Shown piece by piece: positions 16,299 to 26,600 of a stretch of DNA of 64,000 bases. The position numbers were made by a program, and so were the translations under genes. Positions within the stretch are counted from its first letter, which is position 1; each line of letters begins with the position of its first letter. This DNA comes from Stieleria magnilauensis (lineage in GTDB: Bacteria; Planctomycetota; Planctomycetia; Pirellulales; Pirellulaceae): assembly GCA_007753675.1 (NCBI GenBank), contig CP036432.1, positions 9,581,381 to 9,645,380 on the forward strand, read 5' to 3'. The notes under the pieces are model-generated. The model was not told where the DNA came from. It ran no database searches and was given only the letters and a program-made list of their open reading frames with translations.

Positions 16299-19200
16299 AT
16301 GAAAACCCTGACGTCCTTCTTCAGTCTTCTGATCGCCGGCGTGATCCTCTTGCCGGGCCAGTCGTCCCACGGCGACGACATCCAGGTGTTGTTTCTTGGT
16401 GACAACGGACACCATCAACCCGGCATCCGGTTCCGCGAACTCGAACCGGTCTTGCGGACCCGCGGCATCGCGATGACGTACACCGACCAGATGTCGGATT
16501 TGACGTCGTCGAAGCTGGAGCAATACGACGTCTTGGCGGTCTATGCCAACATTGACGAAATCGCACCCGACCAGGCCGACGCCATCCTGGAATACGTCCG
16601 CGGGGGCGGTGGGTTTGTGCCGTTGCACTGTGCGACGTACTGCTTTCGCAATGCCCCCGAAATCGTCGCCTTGATGGGCGCCCAATTTCAACGCCACGGC
16701 ACCGGCGTTTTCCGATCCGAAGTCGCCGCGCCCGACCACGAACTGATGAAGGGATACGGTGGGTTCCAGAGCTGGGATGAGACCTACGTGCATCATTTGC
16801 ACAACGACACCAACCGCACCGTTTTGGAGTACCGCACCGACCAGGAGGGCCGCGAACCGTGGACGTGGATTCGGACCGAGGGACAAGGCCGCGTTTTCTA
16901 TACCGCTTGGGGACACGACTCGCGGACTTGGACGAACCCCGGATTCCAGAATCTGGTCGAACGCGGGATCCGCTGGGCGGCGAAACAGGATCCATCGGCC
17001 GCCGGCACCTACCTGGCCGATCAAGCCTTTCCCGTTCCCGCGATGACCAAGATCCCCAGCGACGCAGCGGCATTTGAATACGTCGACGTCGGTGGCCAGA
17101 TCCCCAACTACACGCCATCGAAGCAATGGGGCGTTCAGGGCAAACCGCTGAACCTGATGCAAAAACCGCTCGCGCCCGAAGCGTCGATGCAACACCTGGT
17201 GGTCCCCGAAGGCTTTCATGTCGAACTGTTCGTCTCCGAGCCGACGCTCGGCGGCAAGCCGATCTGCATGGCATGGGATGAGCGTGGACGGTTGTGGGTC
17301 GCCGAGACCATGGACTATCCCAACGAACTGCAACCGCCTGGCACGGGGCGCGATCGCATCCGCATCTGCGAAGACAGCGACGGCGACGGCCGGGCCGATA
17401 CGTTCACGGTGTTCGCCGAGAACCTCAGCATCCCGACCAGCATCGCGTTTTCTCGCGGTGGCGTGATCGTCCAGAACGCGGTCGAGACGCTTTACCTGAA
17501 AGACACCGACGGAGACGATCGGGCGGACGAACGTCGCGTGTTGGTTTCCGGATGGGATCTCGGCGACACCCACGGCGGTGTCAGCAACTTCCAATACGGT
17601 CTGGACAATTGGATCTGGGCGATGCAGGGGTACAACAATTCTCAGCCCGTCGCGGGTGGTCAGACCGAGCGATTTCGGATGGGATTCTTTCGCATGCGTC
17701 CCGACGGAAGCGAAATCGAGTTCATCCGCTCGACCAACAACAACACGTGGGGACTGGGGATCAGCGAAGAGGGCTTGATTTTCGGATCGACGGCCAACGG
17801 ATGCCCGAGTGTGTTCATGCCGATCCCCAACCGGTACTACGAACGCGTCCGCGGCTGGACACCGTCGCTGACGCTGCAGTCGATCGCCGACACCAATGAT
17901 TTTCAACCGATCACCGACAAGGTGCGGCAGGTCGATCATCACGGCGGATACACCGCCGGCGCCGGCCACGCCCTCTACACCGCCCGCGAGTATCCTCGCG
18001 AATACTGGAATCGAGTCGCCTTCGTCAACGGTCCGACCGGACACCTGGTCGGCACGTTCGTGTTGCGTAGCGAGGGCAGTGATTTCCAATCGACCAGCCC
18101 CTTCAATCTGCTGGCCAGCGACGACGAATGGACCGCGCCGATCATGGCCGAAGTCGGCCCCGATGGGCATGTCTGGGTGATCGACTGGTACAACTACATC
18201 GTGCAGCACAACCCGACGCCGGAAGGTTTCAAAACCGGCAAGGGTCGTGCGTATGAGACGGAACTGAGAGACAAAAAGCACGGTCGTATTTACCGCGTCG
18301 TTCCGGATGGTTCTGCGGGAGCCGCCGTGCCTGATCTGCCCAAAGCCGATGCGGCCGGACTCGTTGCCGCGCTGACCCACCCGACCATGCTGGTTCGCAA
18401 ACACGCCCAGCGGTTGTTGGTCGAACGCGGCCAGCGCGATGTCGCCGACGCCTTGATCGAATTGGTGAGCGACCGTCAGGTGGATGAGATTGGTTTGAAT
18501 GTCGCCGCGATCCATGCCCTTTGGACGATGCACGGCCTGGGCGTATTCAACGGTGATCACGCAGCGGCCGACCAAGCGGTTGTTTCCGCGCTCCGGCACC
18601 CGTCGGCCGGAGTTCGCCGCAACGCCGTCGCCGTGCTGCCCCCGTCGGTCGACTCGACCCAAGCGATCCTGGACTCCAACTTGCTCGCCGATCGAGACGC
18701 CCATGTGCGGGTCGCAGCGTTGCTGGCCCTGTCCGATTTACCGACCCAATCCAATGCGGCAACGGCGCTGACGGCGGTGCTCACCCATCCGGTCTCGATG
18801 GCTGACCGCTGGACACGCGATGCGCTGACCAGCGCCGCGGCCAACAGCAGCGGTCCGTTTCTGAAATCGTTGGCGTTCGTCGCCGAGGTGTCCGATCAAG
18901 CCATCGAACTGATCACGATCGTCAGCGAACACCACGCCCGCGGCGGTGACAACGACGATGCAGCCGAATTGCTCGCCGCGCTCCACGCCGCCCACCCCGC
19001 CGTCGTCGAAGCGGTGTTGCAAGGATTCAGTCAGGGCTGGAAACCCGGACAAACGGTCACGCTCGACGACACCGTCGAGGCCAACTTGGAGAAATTGGTC
19101 GAACGCGTTTCGCCGGGGTCCAAGGGCTTGCTGGTGCGACTGGCAACCCGCTGGGGCAGCAAACGATTCTCTCGCTACGGCAAAGAGATCGCCGACGGAT

Positions 19201-20666
19201 TGTTGACCGTCGTTCGTGATCCGCAAGCCGAGGAAGCAGACCGAGTCGCCGCCGCGTCTCAGCTGGTCGAATTCATGCAGGATGACGGCGACGTCGTGAT
19301 GGACTTGCTCGACGAAGTGACTCCGCAAACACCGCCGTCGGTTTCGCTAGGAATCATCGCGGCCTTGGAAAAGAGTCGTTGGGAAGACGTCGGTGTCGAA
19401 CTGGTCGATCGTCTCGCCACCATGACGCCGGCGCTCAAAAAGGCGACGTTCTCGCAATTGCTCAAGCGACCCACGTCGACCGCCGCGCTGCTGGACGCCG
19501 CCGAATCGGGTGATGTGTCATTGGATGAATTGGCACTCGATCAAAAACAATCGCTCGCGGCGCACCCGGACCGTCGACTTCAACGCCGCGCCCAGAAACT
19601 GTTTGAACAAGGCGGATCGCTGCCCAACGCCGATCGACAACAGGTCCTGGACAAATACCTGGTGACGACCGATCGGAGCGGCGACGCGGACAAGGGACTG
19701 GCGGTCTTCAAAGAACATTGCTCCAAGTGCCATGTTCACGGTGACATCGGCGTCGCAATCGGCCCCAATCTGACCGGGATGGCGGTTCACCCCAAGAAGG
19801 AATTGCTCACGCACATCCTCGACCCCAGCCGAAATGTCGAAGGCAACTTCAGGGCGTACAGCCTGCTGAGCGTCGATGGGATCGTGCTGACGGGGATGCT
19901 GGCGTCCGAATCGCGGACGGCCGTCGAGTTGATCGACACCGAAGGCAAGAAGAAGAGCGTGCTGCGCGAAGACATCGAACAATTGCGGATGTCGACCAAA
20001 TCGATCATGCCCGAAGGATTCGAGAAATCAATCTCCATCGAATCGATGACCGACTTGTTGGAATTCCTTACCCAGCGGGGCCAGTTCGTTCCGCTGCCCC
20101 TGGATAAATTCGCCACCGCGGTCAGCACCAAGGGGCTGTTCAGCATGTCCGACAACGGCCCGGATCGAATGGTCTTCTCGGATTGGAAACCAAAAACGTT
20201 CAAAGACGTTCCGTTCCTGCTGACCGATCCGCTGGGTCAGACCAAGCCGAACATCATCTTGCTGCACGGCCCCAACGGCCCCTTGCCGCCCAAGATGCCC
20301 AAGTCGGTTTCGCTCCCGTGCAACAGCCCCGCCAAAGCGATCCACTTGCTGAGCGGAGTCGGCGGTTGGAGTTTTCCCTACGATCGCAGCAAGACCGTGT
20401 CGATGATCGTGCGACTGCATTACGCGGGCGGTGAAACCGAAGACCATGAATTGGTCAACGGTGTCCACTTTGCCGATTACATTCGACGCGTCGATGTTCC
20501 GGAGAGCGAATTCGCGTTTGCCCTTGGCGGACAGCAGATCCGCTATCTGGCCGTGATGCCGAAGCGGCACGACGTGATCGACACGATCGAACTGGTCAAA
20601 GGCCCCGACAACACCGCACCGATCGTGATGGCCGTGACGGTCGAGTCGCTGGACGCAAAACATTGA
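16299..20666 (+). CDS. Secreted ThuA / PVC-type dehydrogenase / HEAT-repeat / cytochrome c protein
   Basis: The 1455-residue protein has a signal peptide (1-25), a ThuA-like domain (about 27-232: LFLGDNGHHQPGIRF, FVPLHCATYCF, TAWGHDSRTW), a PVC-type membrane-bound-dehydrogenase beta-propeller (about 295-680: DERGRLWVAETMDYPNE, DSDGDGRADTF, WVIDWYNYIVQHN), helical HEAT-like repeats (about 690-1090), and a cytochrome c domain with heme site CSKCH (C1141-H1145) and NLTGM as probable axial Met. The C-terminal 300 residues include the usual post-heme domain. It is probably periplasmic, oxidising a sugar or polyol and passing electrons to its heme; substrate unknown. Such fusions are a hallmark of planctomycetes and relatives. 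Confidence 0.9.
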   Translation: MKTLTSFFSLLIAGVILLPGQSSHGDDIQVLFLGDNGHHQPGIRFRELEPVLRTRGIAMTYTDQMSDLTSSKLEQYDVLAVYANIDEIAPDQADAILEYVRGGGGFVPLHCATYCFRNAPEIVALMGAQFQRHGTGVFRSEVAAPDHELMKGYGGFQSWDETYVHHLHNDTNRTVLEYRTDQEGREPWTWIRTEGQGRVFYTAWGHDSRTWTNPGFQNLVERGIRWAAKQDPSAAGTYLADQAFPVPAMTKIPSDAAAFEYVDVGGQIPNYTPSKQWGVQGKPLNLMQKPLAPEASMQHLVVPEGFHVELFVSEPTLGGKPICMAWDERGRLWVAETMDYPNELQPPGTGRDRIRICEDSDGDGRADTFTVFAENLSIPTSIAFSRGGVIVQNAVETLYLKDTDGDDRADERRVLVSGWDLGDTHGGVSNFQYGLDNWIWAMQGYNNSQPVAGGQTERFRMGFFRMRPDGSEIEFIRSTNNNTWGLGISEEGLIFGSTANGCPSVFMPIPNRYYERVRGWTPSLTLQSIADTNDFQPITDKVRQVDHHGGYTAGAGHALYTAREYPREYWNRVAFVNGPTGHLVGTFVLRSEGSDFQSTSPFNLLASDDEWTAPIMAEVGPDGHVWVIDWYNYIVQHNPTPEGFKTGKGRAYETELRDKKHGRIYRVVPDGSAGAAVPDLPKADAAGLVAALTHPTMLVRKHAQRLLVERGQRDVADALIELVSDRQVDEIGLNVAAIHALWTMHGLGVFNGDHAAADQAVVSALRHPSAGVRRNAVAVLPPSVDSTQAILDSNLLADRDAHVRVAALLALSDLPTQSNAATALTAVLTHPVSMADRWTRDALTSAAANSSGPFLKSLAFVAEVSDQAIELITIVSEHHARGGDNDDAAELLAALHAAHPAVVEAVLQGFSQGWKPGQTVTLDDTVEANLEKLVERVSPGSKGLLVRLATRWGSKRFSRYGKEIADGLLTVVRDPQAEEADRVAAASQLVEFMQDDGDVVMDLLDEVTPQTPPSVSLGIIAALEKSRWEDVGVELVDRLATMTPALKKATFSQLLKRPTSTAALLDAAESGDVSLDELALDQKQSLAAHPDRRLQRRAQKLFEQGGSLPNADRQQVLDKYLVTTDRSGDADKGLAVFKEHCSKCHVHGDIGVAIGPNLTGMAVHPKKELLTHILDPSRNVEGNFRAYSLLSVDGIVLTGMLASESRTAVELIDTEGKKKSVLREDIEQLRMSTKSIMPEGFEKSISIESMTDLLEFLTQRGQFVPLPLDKFATAVSTKGLFSMSDNGPDRMVFSDWKPKTFKDVPFLLTDPLGQTKPNIILLHGPNGPLPPKMPKSVSLPCNSPAKAIHLLSGVGGWSFPYDRSKTVSMIVRLHYAGGETEDHELVNGVHFADYIRRVDVPESEFAFALGGQQIRYLAVMPKRHDVIDTIELVKGPDNTAPIVMAVTVESLDAKH

Positions 20667-20855
20667 CGGCGCCTGCGAAGGATGGTGCGGAAATGCAACC
20701 GTTGGTGTTTAGCCTTGGGGCGATTCCCGGTCGCTGCGACGCAGCGATCGGATTCTCCCACGATGCTCGCGATTTCGTTTATCCTGGTTGATCCTATGAC
20801 GTGCACCCCGAATCGAAGGTGCGCCATCCAACCTCCCGCCCTCCAAGAACGAACC

Positions 20856-22268
20856 ATGCTCCGTGTCACCGCGATCCGCTTTGCGCTGATTTGCTTTGCC
20901 TTGTTCCTGCCGCGTTGTCTCTCTGCGGCGGACGCCAAACCGAACTTTGTGATCATCTTCGCCGACGACCAGGGCTACGGCGACCTGGGCTGTTTCGGAT
21001 CGACCAAAATCAAAACGCCGAACATCGATCGGATGGCCGCCGAAGGCCGACGATTCACCAATTTCATGGTCGCCTCCCCGGTCTGCACTCCGTCTCGGGC
21101 CGCCCTGCTGACCGGGTGCTATCCGAAACGCGTCGGGATGCACCAGCACGTCTTGTTCCCCGCGTCGACCAAGGGACTCAATCCGACCGAGCACACCATC
21201 GCCGATCATCTGAAAGCCCAAGGCTATGCAACGGCCTGCTTCGGCAAATGGCACTTGGGGCATCATCCCGAAACGCTGCCACAACAAAACGGGTTCGACA
21301 CGTACTTGGGGATCCCCTACTCCAACGACATGAACCATCCCGACAACAAGGGCAAGCCCAGGGTGCCGTCGGACGAGTTGTGGAAGAACCAGGAAAGCGC
21401 GATCACGCTGTGGAACACGCCGCTGATGGAAAACGAAAAGATCGTCGAGTTGCCGGTCGATCAACGCACCGTCACCCGACGTTACACCGACCGAGCGGTC
21501 GAGTTCATCAAAGCGAATCAAGACAGTCCGTTCTTCGTGTACCTGCCGCATTCGATGCCGCACATCCCGTTGTACGTCCCCGAAGACGCGTATGACCCCG
21601 ATCCGCAAAACGCGTACACCTGCGTGATCGAGCACATCGACGCCGAAGTCGGACGGGTGATGGACACGATTCGCGAACTCGACTTGGCCGACAACACGTA
21701 CGTGATCTACACGTCCGACAACGGTCCCTGGTTGCAATTCAAGAACCACGGCGGTTCGGCCGGTCCGTTGCGGGCCGGCAAAGGCACGACGTTCGAAGGC
21801 GGCCAACGGGTGCCCTGCGTGATGTGGGGTCCCGGTCGCATCCCCGCCGGAACCGAGTGCGACGAGCTTGTCGGCACCATCGACTTGCTGCCCACGATCG
21901 CCGCGATCACCGAATCGCCACTTGCCAAAGACCGCAAGATCGATGGCATGGACGTCTCGGGGCTGCTGACCGGAACCTGGGATCAAACGCCGCGTGAGGA
22001 GTACCTGTACTACACGTCGCAAGGCGCGATCGAAGGCCTGCGGAAAGGCAAATGGAAACTGTTGGTCAAAAAGAATCGTCCACCCCGCAATCGGCCGAAC
22101 GCCAAAGTTCCGCCGCCGGAGATTCTGTTGTTCGATTTGTCGCAAGACATCGGCGAACAGACCAACCTGGCTTCGGAAAAACCAGAACTCGTCGCTTCGA
22201 TGCGTTCCCGAATGGAAGAGTTGGACGCCGAGATCACCGCCAACGCGAGAGAACCCTGGCAAAAGTAG
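20856..22268 (+). CDS. Secreted sulfatase (formylglycine-dependent)
   Basis: About 470 residues from the ATG at 20856, chosen because a signal peptide follows directly (MLRVTAIRFALICFALF... SAAD). Longer in-frame starts up to 20682 would bury it. Motifs: metal site FADDQGYGDLG, formylglycine site CTPSRAALLTG (C77 converted by FGE), GKWHLGHH, and a second metal site TSDNGPW. It is an arylsulfatase A-like enzyme that hydrolyses sulfate esters, probably from marine polysaccharide; substrate not predictable. It follows the ThuA/cytochrome gene by 190 bp on the same strand. Confidence 0.92.
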   Translation: MLRVTAIRFALICFALFLPRCLSAADAKPNFVIIFADDQGYGDLGCFGSTKIKTPNIDRMAAEGRRFTNFMVASPVCTPSRAALLTGCYPKRVGMHQHVLFPASTKGLNPTEHTIADHLKAQGYATACFGKWHLGHHPETLPQQNGFDTYLGIPYSNDMNHPDNKGKPRVPSDELWKNQESAITLWNTPLMENEKIVELPVDQRTVTRRYTDRAVEFIKANQDSPFFVYLPHSMPHIPLYVPEDAYDPDPQNAYTCVIEHIDAEVGRVMDTIRELDLADNTYVIYTSDNGPWLQFKNHGGSAGPLRAGKGTTFEGGQRVPCVMWGPGRIPAGTECDELVGTIDLLPTIAAITESPLAKDRKIDGMDVSGLLTGTWDQTPREEYLYYTSQGAIEGLRKGKWKLLVKKNRPPRNRPNAKVPPPEILLFDLSQDIGEQTNLASEKPELVASMRSRMEELDAEITANAREPWQK

Positions 22269-22277
22269 CAAGAGTAG

Positions 22278-22345
22278 GTCACGCTGTGCGTGACGGAACG
22301 TAGGTCACGCTGTGCGTGACAGTTGTATGCACAGCATGCCCTACG
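22278..22345. repeat. Family-D palindromic repeats (GTCACGCTGTGCGTGAC)
   Basis: Two copies of the hairpin GTCACGC-TGT-GCGTGAC (22278-22294 and 22304-22320) are followed by TATGCACAGCATGCCCTACG. The block fills the convergent gap between the sulfatase and the amidohydrolase genes and may act as a bidirectional terminator. A related block lies at 35393-35439. Confidence 0.85.
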
Positions 22346-22347
22346 GT

Positions 22348-23685
22348 TCACGGACTCTCGTACTTCCGGCGATACTTCTCCGCCAGCGTCTTGTGCTTGC
22401 TGCCCAGGTCCACTTCCGCACCGGCGACGTAGGCGGCGGTGACGTTGGATTCGGTCTGCAAGACATCGCCATCGACGACGATCAACGTGGCGTCTTTGCC
22501 GACGGTAATCGAACCGACGCGATCGCCCACCCCCATGATCTCCGCCGGTGACAACGTGATCGCTCGGAGAGCTTGATCGGCCGGCAAACCGTATGCCACC
22601 GCGACGGCGGCATGGTACGGCAAGTTCCTGGCCGCCGCTCCGCCACCGGGACTGCCCGCCCCCGCACCACCGATCGCGAAACGGATCCCTGCGTCCATCA
22701 ACCGGCGTGGCAGCGTGTAGGGGTGGTCATAGGGATCGTGGCGTCGCAGTGGCAATCGATACGTCGCGTGGACGATGACCGGCACATCGTATTTCTTCAA
22801 CATCGCCGCACACAGCGGTGCGTCATAGCCGCCATAGATGATCGGCCGGATCCCGCGTGCAACGCAAAACGAAACGGCCGCCTCGATTTCACGCCGCGAA
22901 TCGGCGTCGATGATCATCGGCGTCGTGCCTTCCAGGACCGGCACCAACGCTTCGAGTCGCAGATCCGTCGGTGTCGCATCGGGGCGTGCCTGTCGGGCGA
23001 TGGCATAACGAGCCGCAGTCTCCAAACGATCCGAAAGTCGTTTCAATCGTTCATCGCGTTCTTTGGCACGATCCGCTTCGTTGCTTTTGCGCGAATCATA
23101 ACCGCGCCAGTCGACCACCAACCCGGTATCGCCCTTGAGCAGCATGTCTTTGTAGGTCCAGCCGTCCAACTGAATCACGCCCGACTGACCACGGATGTCT
23201 CCGCGTTTGGGTGCGATCGACGCCAGCAGCACGCCTCCGGCCCGGGCGACCGGGATCCATTCGCTGTCGGCATTGACCGCGACCCAGGGTCGGAGGTTTC
23301 CGTTTTCGTGTCCGACCTCATCGGTATCGATCGTGGAACGCACCGCGTTGACTTCGGCCAGACCGATGTTGGACAGCGATTCCATCAGCCCGGGATAGAC
23401 GTGTTTGCCGGCGACGTCGACTCTCTGGCATCCCTTCGGCAACGCCACCTTTTTCCCCACCGCCGTCACCGTGCCTTGATCAAAGACGACGGTGCCGTTT
23501 TCGATTTGACGGCCATCGACGGGATGAATCGTCCCGCCGACGAGTGCGATCGGTTTGGATTGCGGCGTCCCCGGAATCTGGTCGTGCGCGGCGGCGGTGC
23601 AGGCGAGGCCAATCATCATCGCAGCGACCGTCGCAACAGCCAGCGCGGCGAGGGACTCTTTCGTCAAACTGTTTCGCATCTTCAT
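22348..23685 (-). CDS. Exported amidohydrolase-like protein lacking the first metal motif
   Basis: About 445 residues from the ATG at 23685, which overlaps the stop of the upstream gene by 4 bp (ATGA); longer starts are unlikely. A signal peptide is present (LAALAVATVAAMMIGLACTAAAHDQ). The fold signs are those of imidazolonepropionase-like amidohydrolases: the N-terminal beta module (ALVGGTIHPVDG... VDVAGKHVYPGLMES) and the C-terminal ALRAITLSPAEIMGVGDRVGSITVGKDATLIVVDG. The expected HxH after PGL is replaced by LMESLSNIG, so metal binding is doubtful. It may be a structural partner of the upstream protein. Confidence 0.85.
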   Translation of the reverse strand: MKMRNSLTKESLAALAVATVAAMMIGLACTAAAHDQIPGTPQSKPIALVGGTIHPVDGRQIENGTVVFDQGTVTAVGKKVALPKGCQRVDVAGKHVYPGLMESLSNIGLAEVNAVRSTIDTDEVGHENGNLRPWVAVNADSEWIPVARAGGVLLASIAPKRGDIRGQSGVIQLDGWTYKDMLLKGDTGLVVDWRGYDSRKSNEADRAKERDERLKRLSDRLETAARYAIARQARPDATPTDLRLEALVPVLEGTTPMIIDADSRREIEAAVSFCVARGIRPIIYGGYDAPLCAAMLKKYDVPVIVHATYRLPLRRHDPYDHPYTLPRRLMDAGIRFAIGGAGAGSPGGGAAARNLPYHAAVAVAYGLPADQALRAITLSPAEIMGVGDRVGSITVGKDATLIVVDGDVLQTESNVTAAYVAGAEVDLGSKHKTLAEKYRRKYESP

Positions 23686-26600
23686 CGTTGCACTCCACCG
23701 TGGTTGTGTCCGGCGTGTTGGTCTTGTTCGTCGTGGTGGTCGTGCCCATGACAATACTCGTCATATCTCAACCAGCGATCTTCTTCTGCGACCTCCCCTT
23801 CTTCGCGACTCGATGCGCCGAAGTCTTTGTCGAGTATTTTTCCGATCAGCAAGGATCGCCACCGCGCATCCCGCTGACGACGCTGGCGATCCTGATCGAT
23901 TGAAAACATCATCCGGCCGTCAACCCAAGTCTGTTCGCAGCGGGAAAGTGTCGACAGCGGCTGTCCGCTCCAGACGACCAGGTCGGCGTCTTTGCCGATT
24001 TCGATGGAACCCACTCGGTCGTCGATCCGCAACTGTTTGGCCGGATTGAGCGTCACAAACTTCAGCGCCTCTTGCGGTGGCACACCGCCGTATTTGACCG
24101 CTTTGGCGGCTTCGGTGTTCAAATGCCGCGCCAGTTCGCGATCGTCACTGTTGAACGAAACGACGATGCCGACGTCATGCATGATCGCGCCGTTGTAAGG
24201 GATCGCGTCGTAGACTTCGAATTTGTACGCCCACCAGTCCGAGAACGCCGACGCCATCGCACCGTGCTGCTTCATACGGTCGGCGACCTTGTAACCTTCC
24301 AAAATGTGTTGCAATGTTCCGATCGTGACATCAAACGTGTCCAGCAAATCCAACAGCGCCACGATCTCGTCCTGCCGATAACTGTGGCAATGGATCCAAC
24401 GTTCGCCGCGGAGGATTTCCGCCACCGCTTCGAGTTCGTTGTCCACGCGCGGTGGCAACCCGTCTCGCAGCCCGCTGCGCCAACGCCGATGTTGTTCGTC
24501 GTATTCTTTGGCGGCCAGAAACCGATCGCGAAACAACTGCTCGACACCCATCCGGCTGGAAGGGTAGCGTGTCGGTGACTCGGAACGATTGCTGCGTTTG
24601 ACGTTTTCTCCGAGCGCGAACTTGATGCCCGACGGGGCCTCGGCGAACTTCATCGCCTGCATGCCATCGCCCCAGCGCAACTTGATCACTTGGTTTTGCC
24701 CGCCGATCGGATTGGCCGATCCGTGCAAGATGTTGGACGTCGTCAATCCTCCGGCGAGTTGACGATAGATGTTGATGTCGCTGTTGTCGATAAAGTCGCC
24801 GACGCGAACTTCTGCCGTCACCGCTTGCCCCGATTCGTTGACACCGCCGTCGGTGGCCATGTGCGAGTGGCAATCGATCAACCCCGGCGACAGGTGCTTG
24901 CCACGGGCGTCCACAATCACGCACCCTTGGGGCGGTTCCAGCGAAACGCCGATGGCAGTGATCTTGCCCTCGACGACCAACACGTCCGTGTTTTCAAGCA
25001 CGCCGAGGTCACCACAGGTCCAAACGGTCGCGCCGCGAAACAGAACCGCGGCTGCAACAGGTACGGGCTCGGTCACGCCGAGCCCACCGAGCGGATGCGT
25101 GATGGCGATTTCATTCAGAATCGAATCGTCCGTTTGATCCGCATCGGATTTCACCTCGTCGGAATCATCGCTCGCAGCGTCCTCCTGATTGTCCTCCTGA
25201 TTGTCTTCGTCCGACTTCGCGGCATCCGTATCAGGCGATTCGGCACGTTGCCAGTCCAATGTTTGCGACGTTCCGTCGGGCAGCGTCAGGGTCGAAAACA
25301 CGGTCAACGCATCCGCATCAGCGACACTGACGATGGTGATCCGTGTCGGTCCGTCGGGCAGTCGATCGTCGGTACCGCCCAGGTCAGCCCAAGCGGTCAA
25401 GCGATCGACCGCACGGGTGACCTTGTTCAGCTTCGCCGAAGCCTCATTTTCTTTCTCTTCGTTTTTCTTTTCGTCTTCTTTCTCGTTTTTCTTTGCGTCA
25501 GAGTCTTTCTTTTTCTTCGATGCATTGCCGGCCGATTGCGTTGGGGGTGGATTCTCGCTGACCACCTTGCCGGACCACTTTTTCTTTTCCCGTTTCAATT
25601 CCAGACGTACTGGGATCCGTTTTCCATCGATCCTGATGTTTGTTTTCCAGTGGCCGACCAGCGCATCGGGATCCGGGTCGGACGAAGCGTCGTGTTCGAA
25701 TCGTTTTCCCGCCACCCAGGTCTCCAAGACCTTGCCGTCTTTGTCGAACAGGTCTCCCTCGGTCACGACCAGGTTGGCGAGCGAACCGACGCGTACTTGA
25801 CCGACCAGATCCTCGACGCCGAACAACCGCGCGGGTGTGGTCGTGACTGCGGCCAAGGCGACATCGGGCGACAAGCCGCGATCGACCGCCGCACGGATGT
25901 TCTTAAGAAACGTCTTGGGGTCGTCCAACCCGTCGGACGTCAAACAAAACGTCGCACCGGCCGCGGCGAGCAAGGCGGGGTTTTCGGGGGCAAAATGCCA
26001 GTGCATCAATTCCAGCGACGTCACATCGTCGGCGGCGGCTTCGGAGCTGACATCCGGTGCGTCGGGAAAATCGACGGGAACCAACAGCGGTCGGCCGGCG
26101 TCGGTGATCGCGTCCAAGTCGCGATACTCCCGCCCCGATCCGCGGATCACCAGATCGAGCGAAAACTCATCGGCGAGTTGATCGGCTCGCAGTGCCATCC
26201 GTTCGTTCGGGGCATCAATGATAAACAGACCACCGGTTCGGTCGTCGGCCAGACGGGTCAGGTCGTCATTCCGGGTCGGTCGCGGCAATTCGGGTTTGGC
26301 GTTGTACGCTTGCCAGGCACGCGTGTACCACTCTGCGTCGGCCAGCGTTTGACGCAGTAGCGCGATCGCGCCCATCGGCGAATTCGGATAGCTGTCGCGG
26401 CGTTTGTCGCGTGGCACGGTCAGTTGTATGTGCTGCGCGACGTCACGATCAACCAGACTGACGCGACTGGTTCCATCGAGCAATACCAAACAACTCGAAC
26501 CCTTGACGATCGCGCCCTGGGGCGCAATCAACCGCATCGTCACACCCTGCGTTCTCGATGCCGCGACATTCGAAACCGACTCGATGGCCGCTGCGGCGGC

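Noticed and set aside
16212-18704. Long open frame on the minus strand opposite the ThuA/cytochrome gene (830 codons)
   Set aside because: It lies wholly antisense to a gene with strong domain evidence, and its translation is rich in Gly/Arg/Val/His with no recognisable motif, as expected for an antisense frame in GC-rich DNA.
20709-22271. Open frame of 520 codons opposite the first sulfatase
   Set aside because: Antisense shadow; the sulfatase motifs on the plus strand are decisive.
25430-25520. TTC/TTT-rich low-complexity stretch
   Set aside because: It encodes the Lys/Glu-rich linker of the double amidohydrolase on the minus strand.
24690-26360. Open frame of 556 codons on the plus strand within the double amidohydrolase gene
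   Set aside because: Antisense shadow; the sense strand has signal peptide, metal motifs and coupled neighbour.
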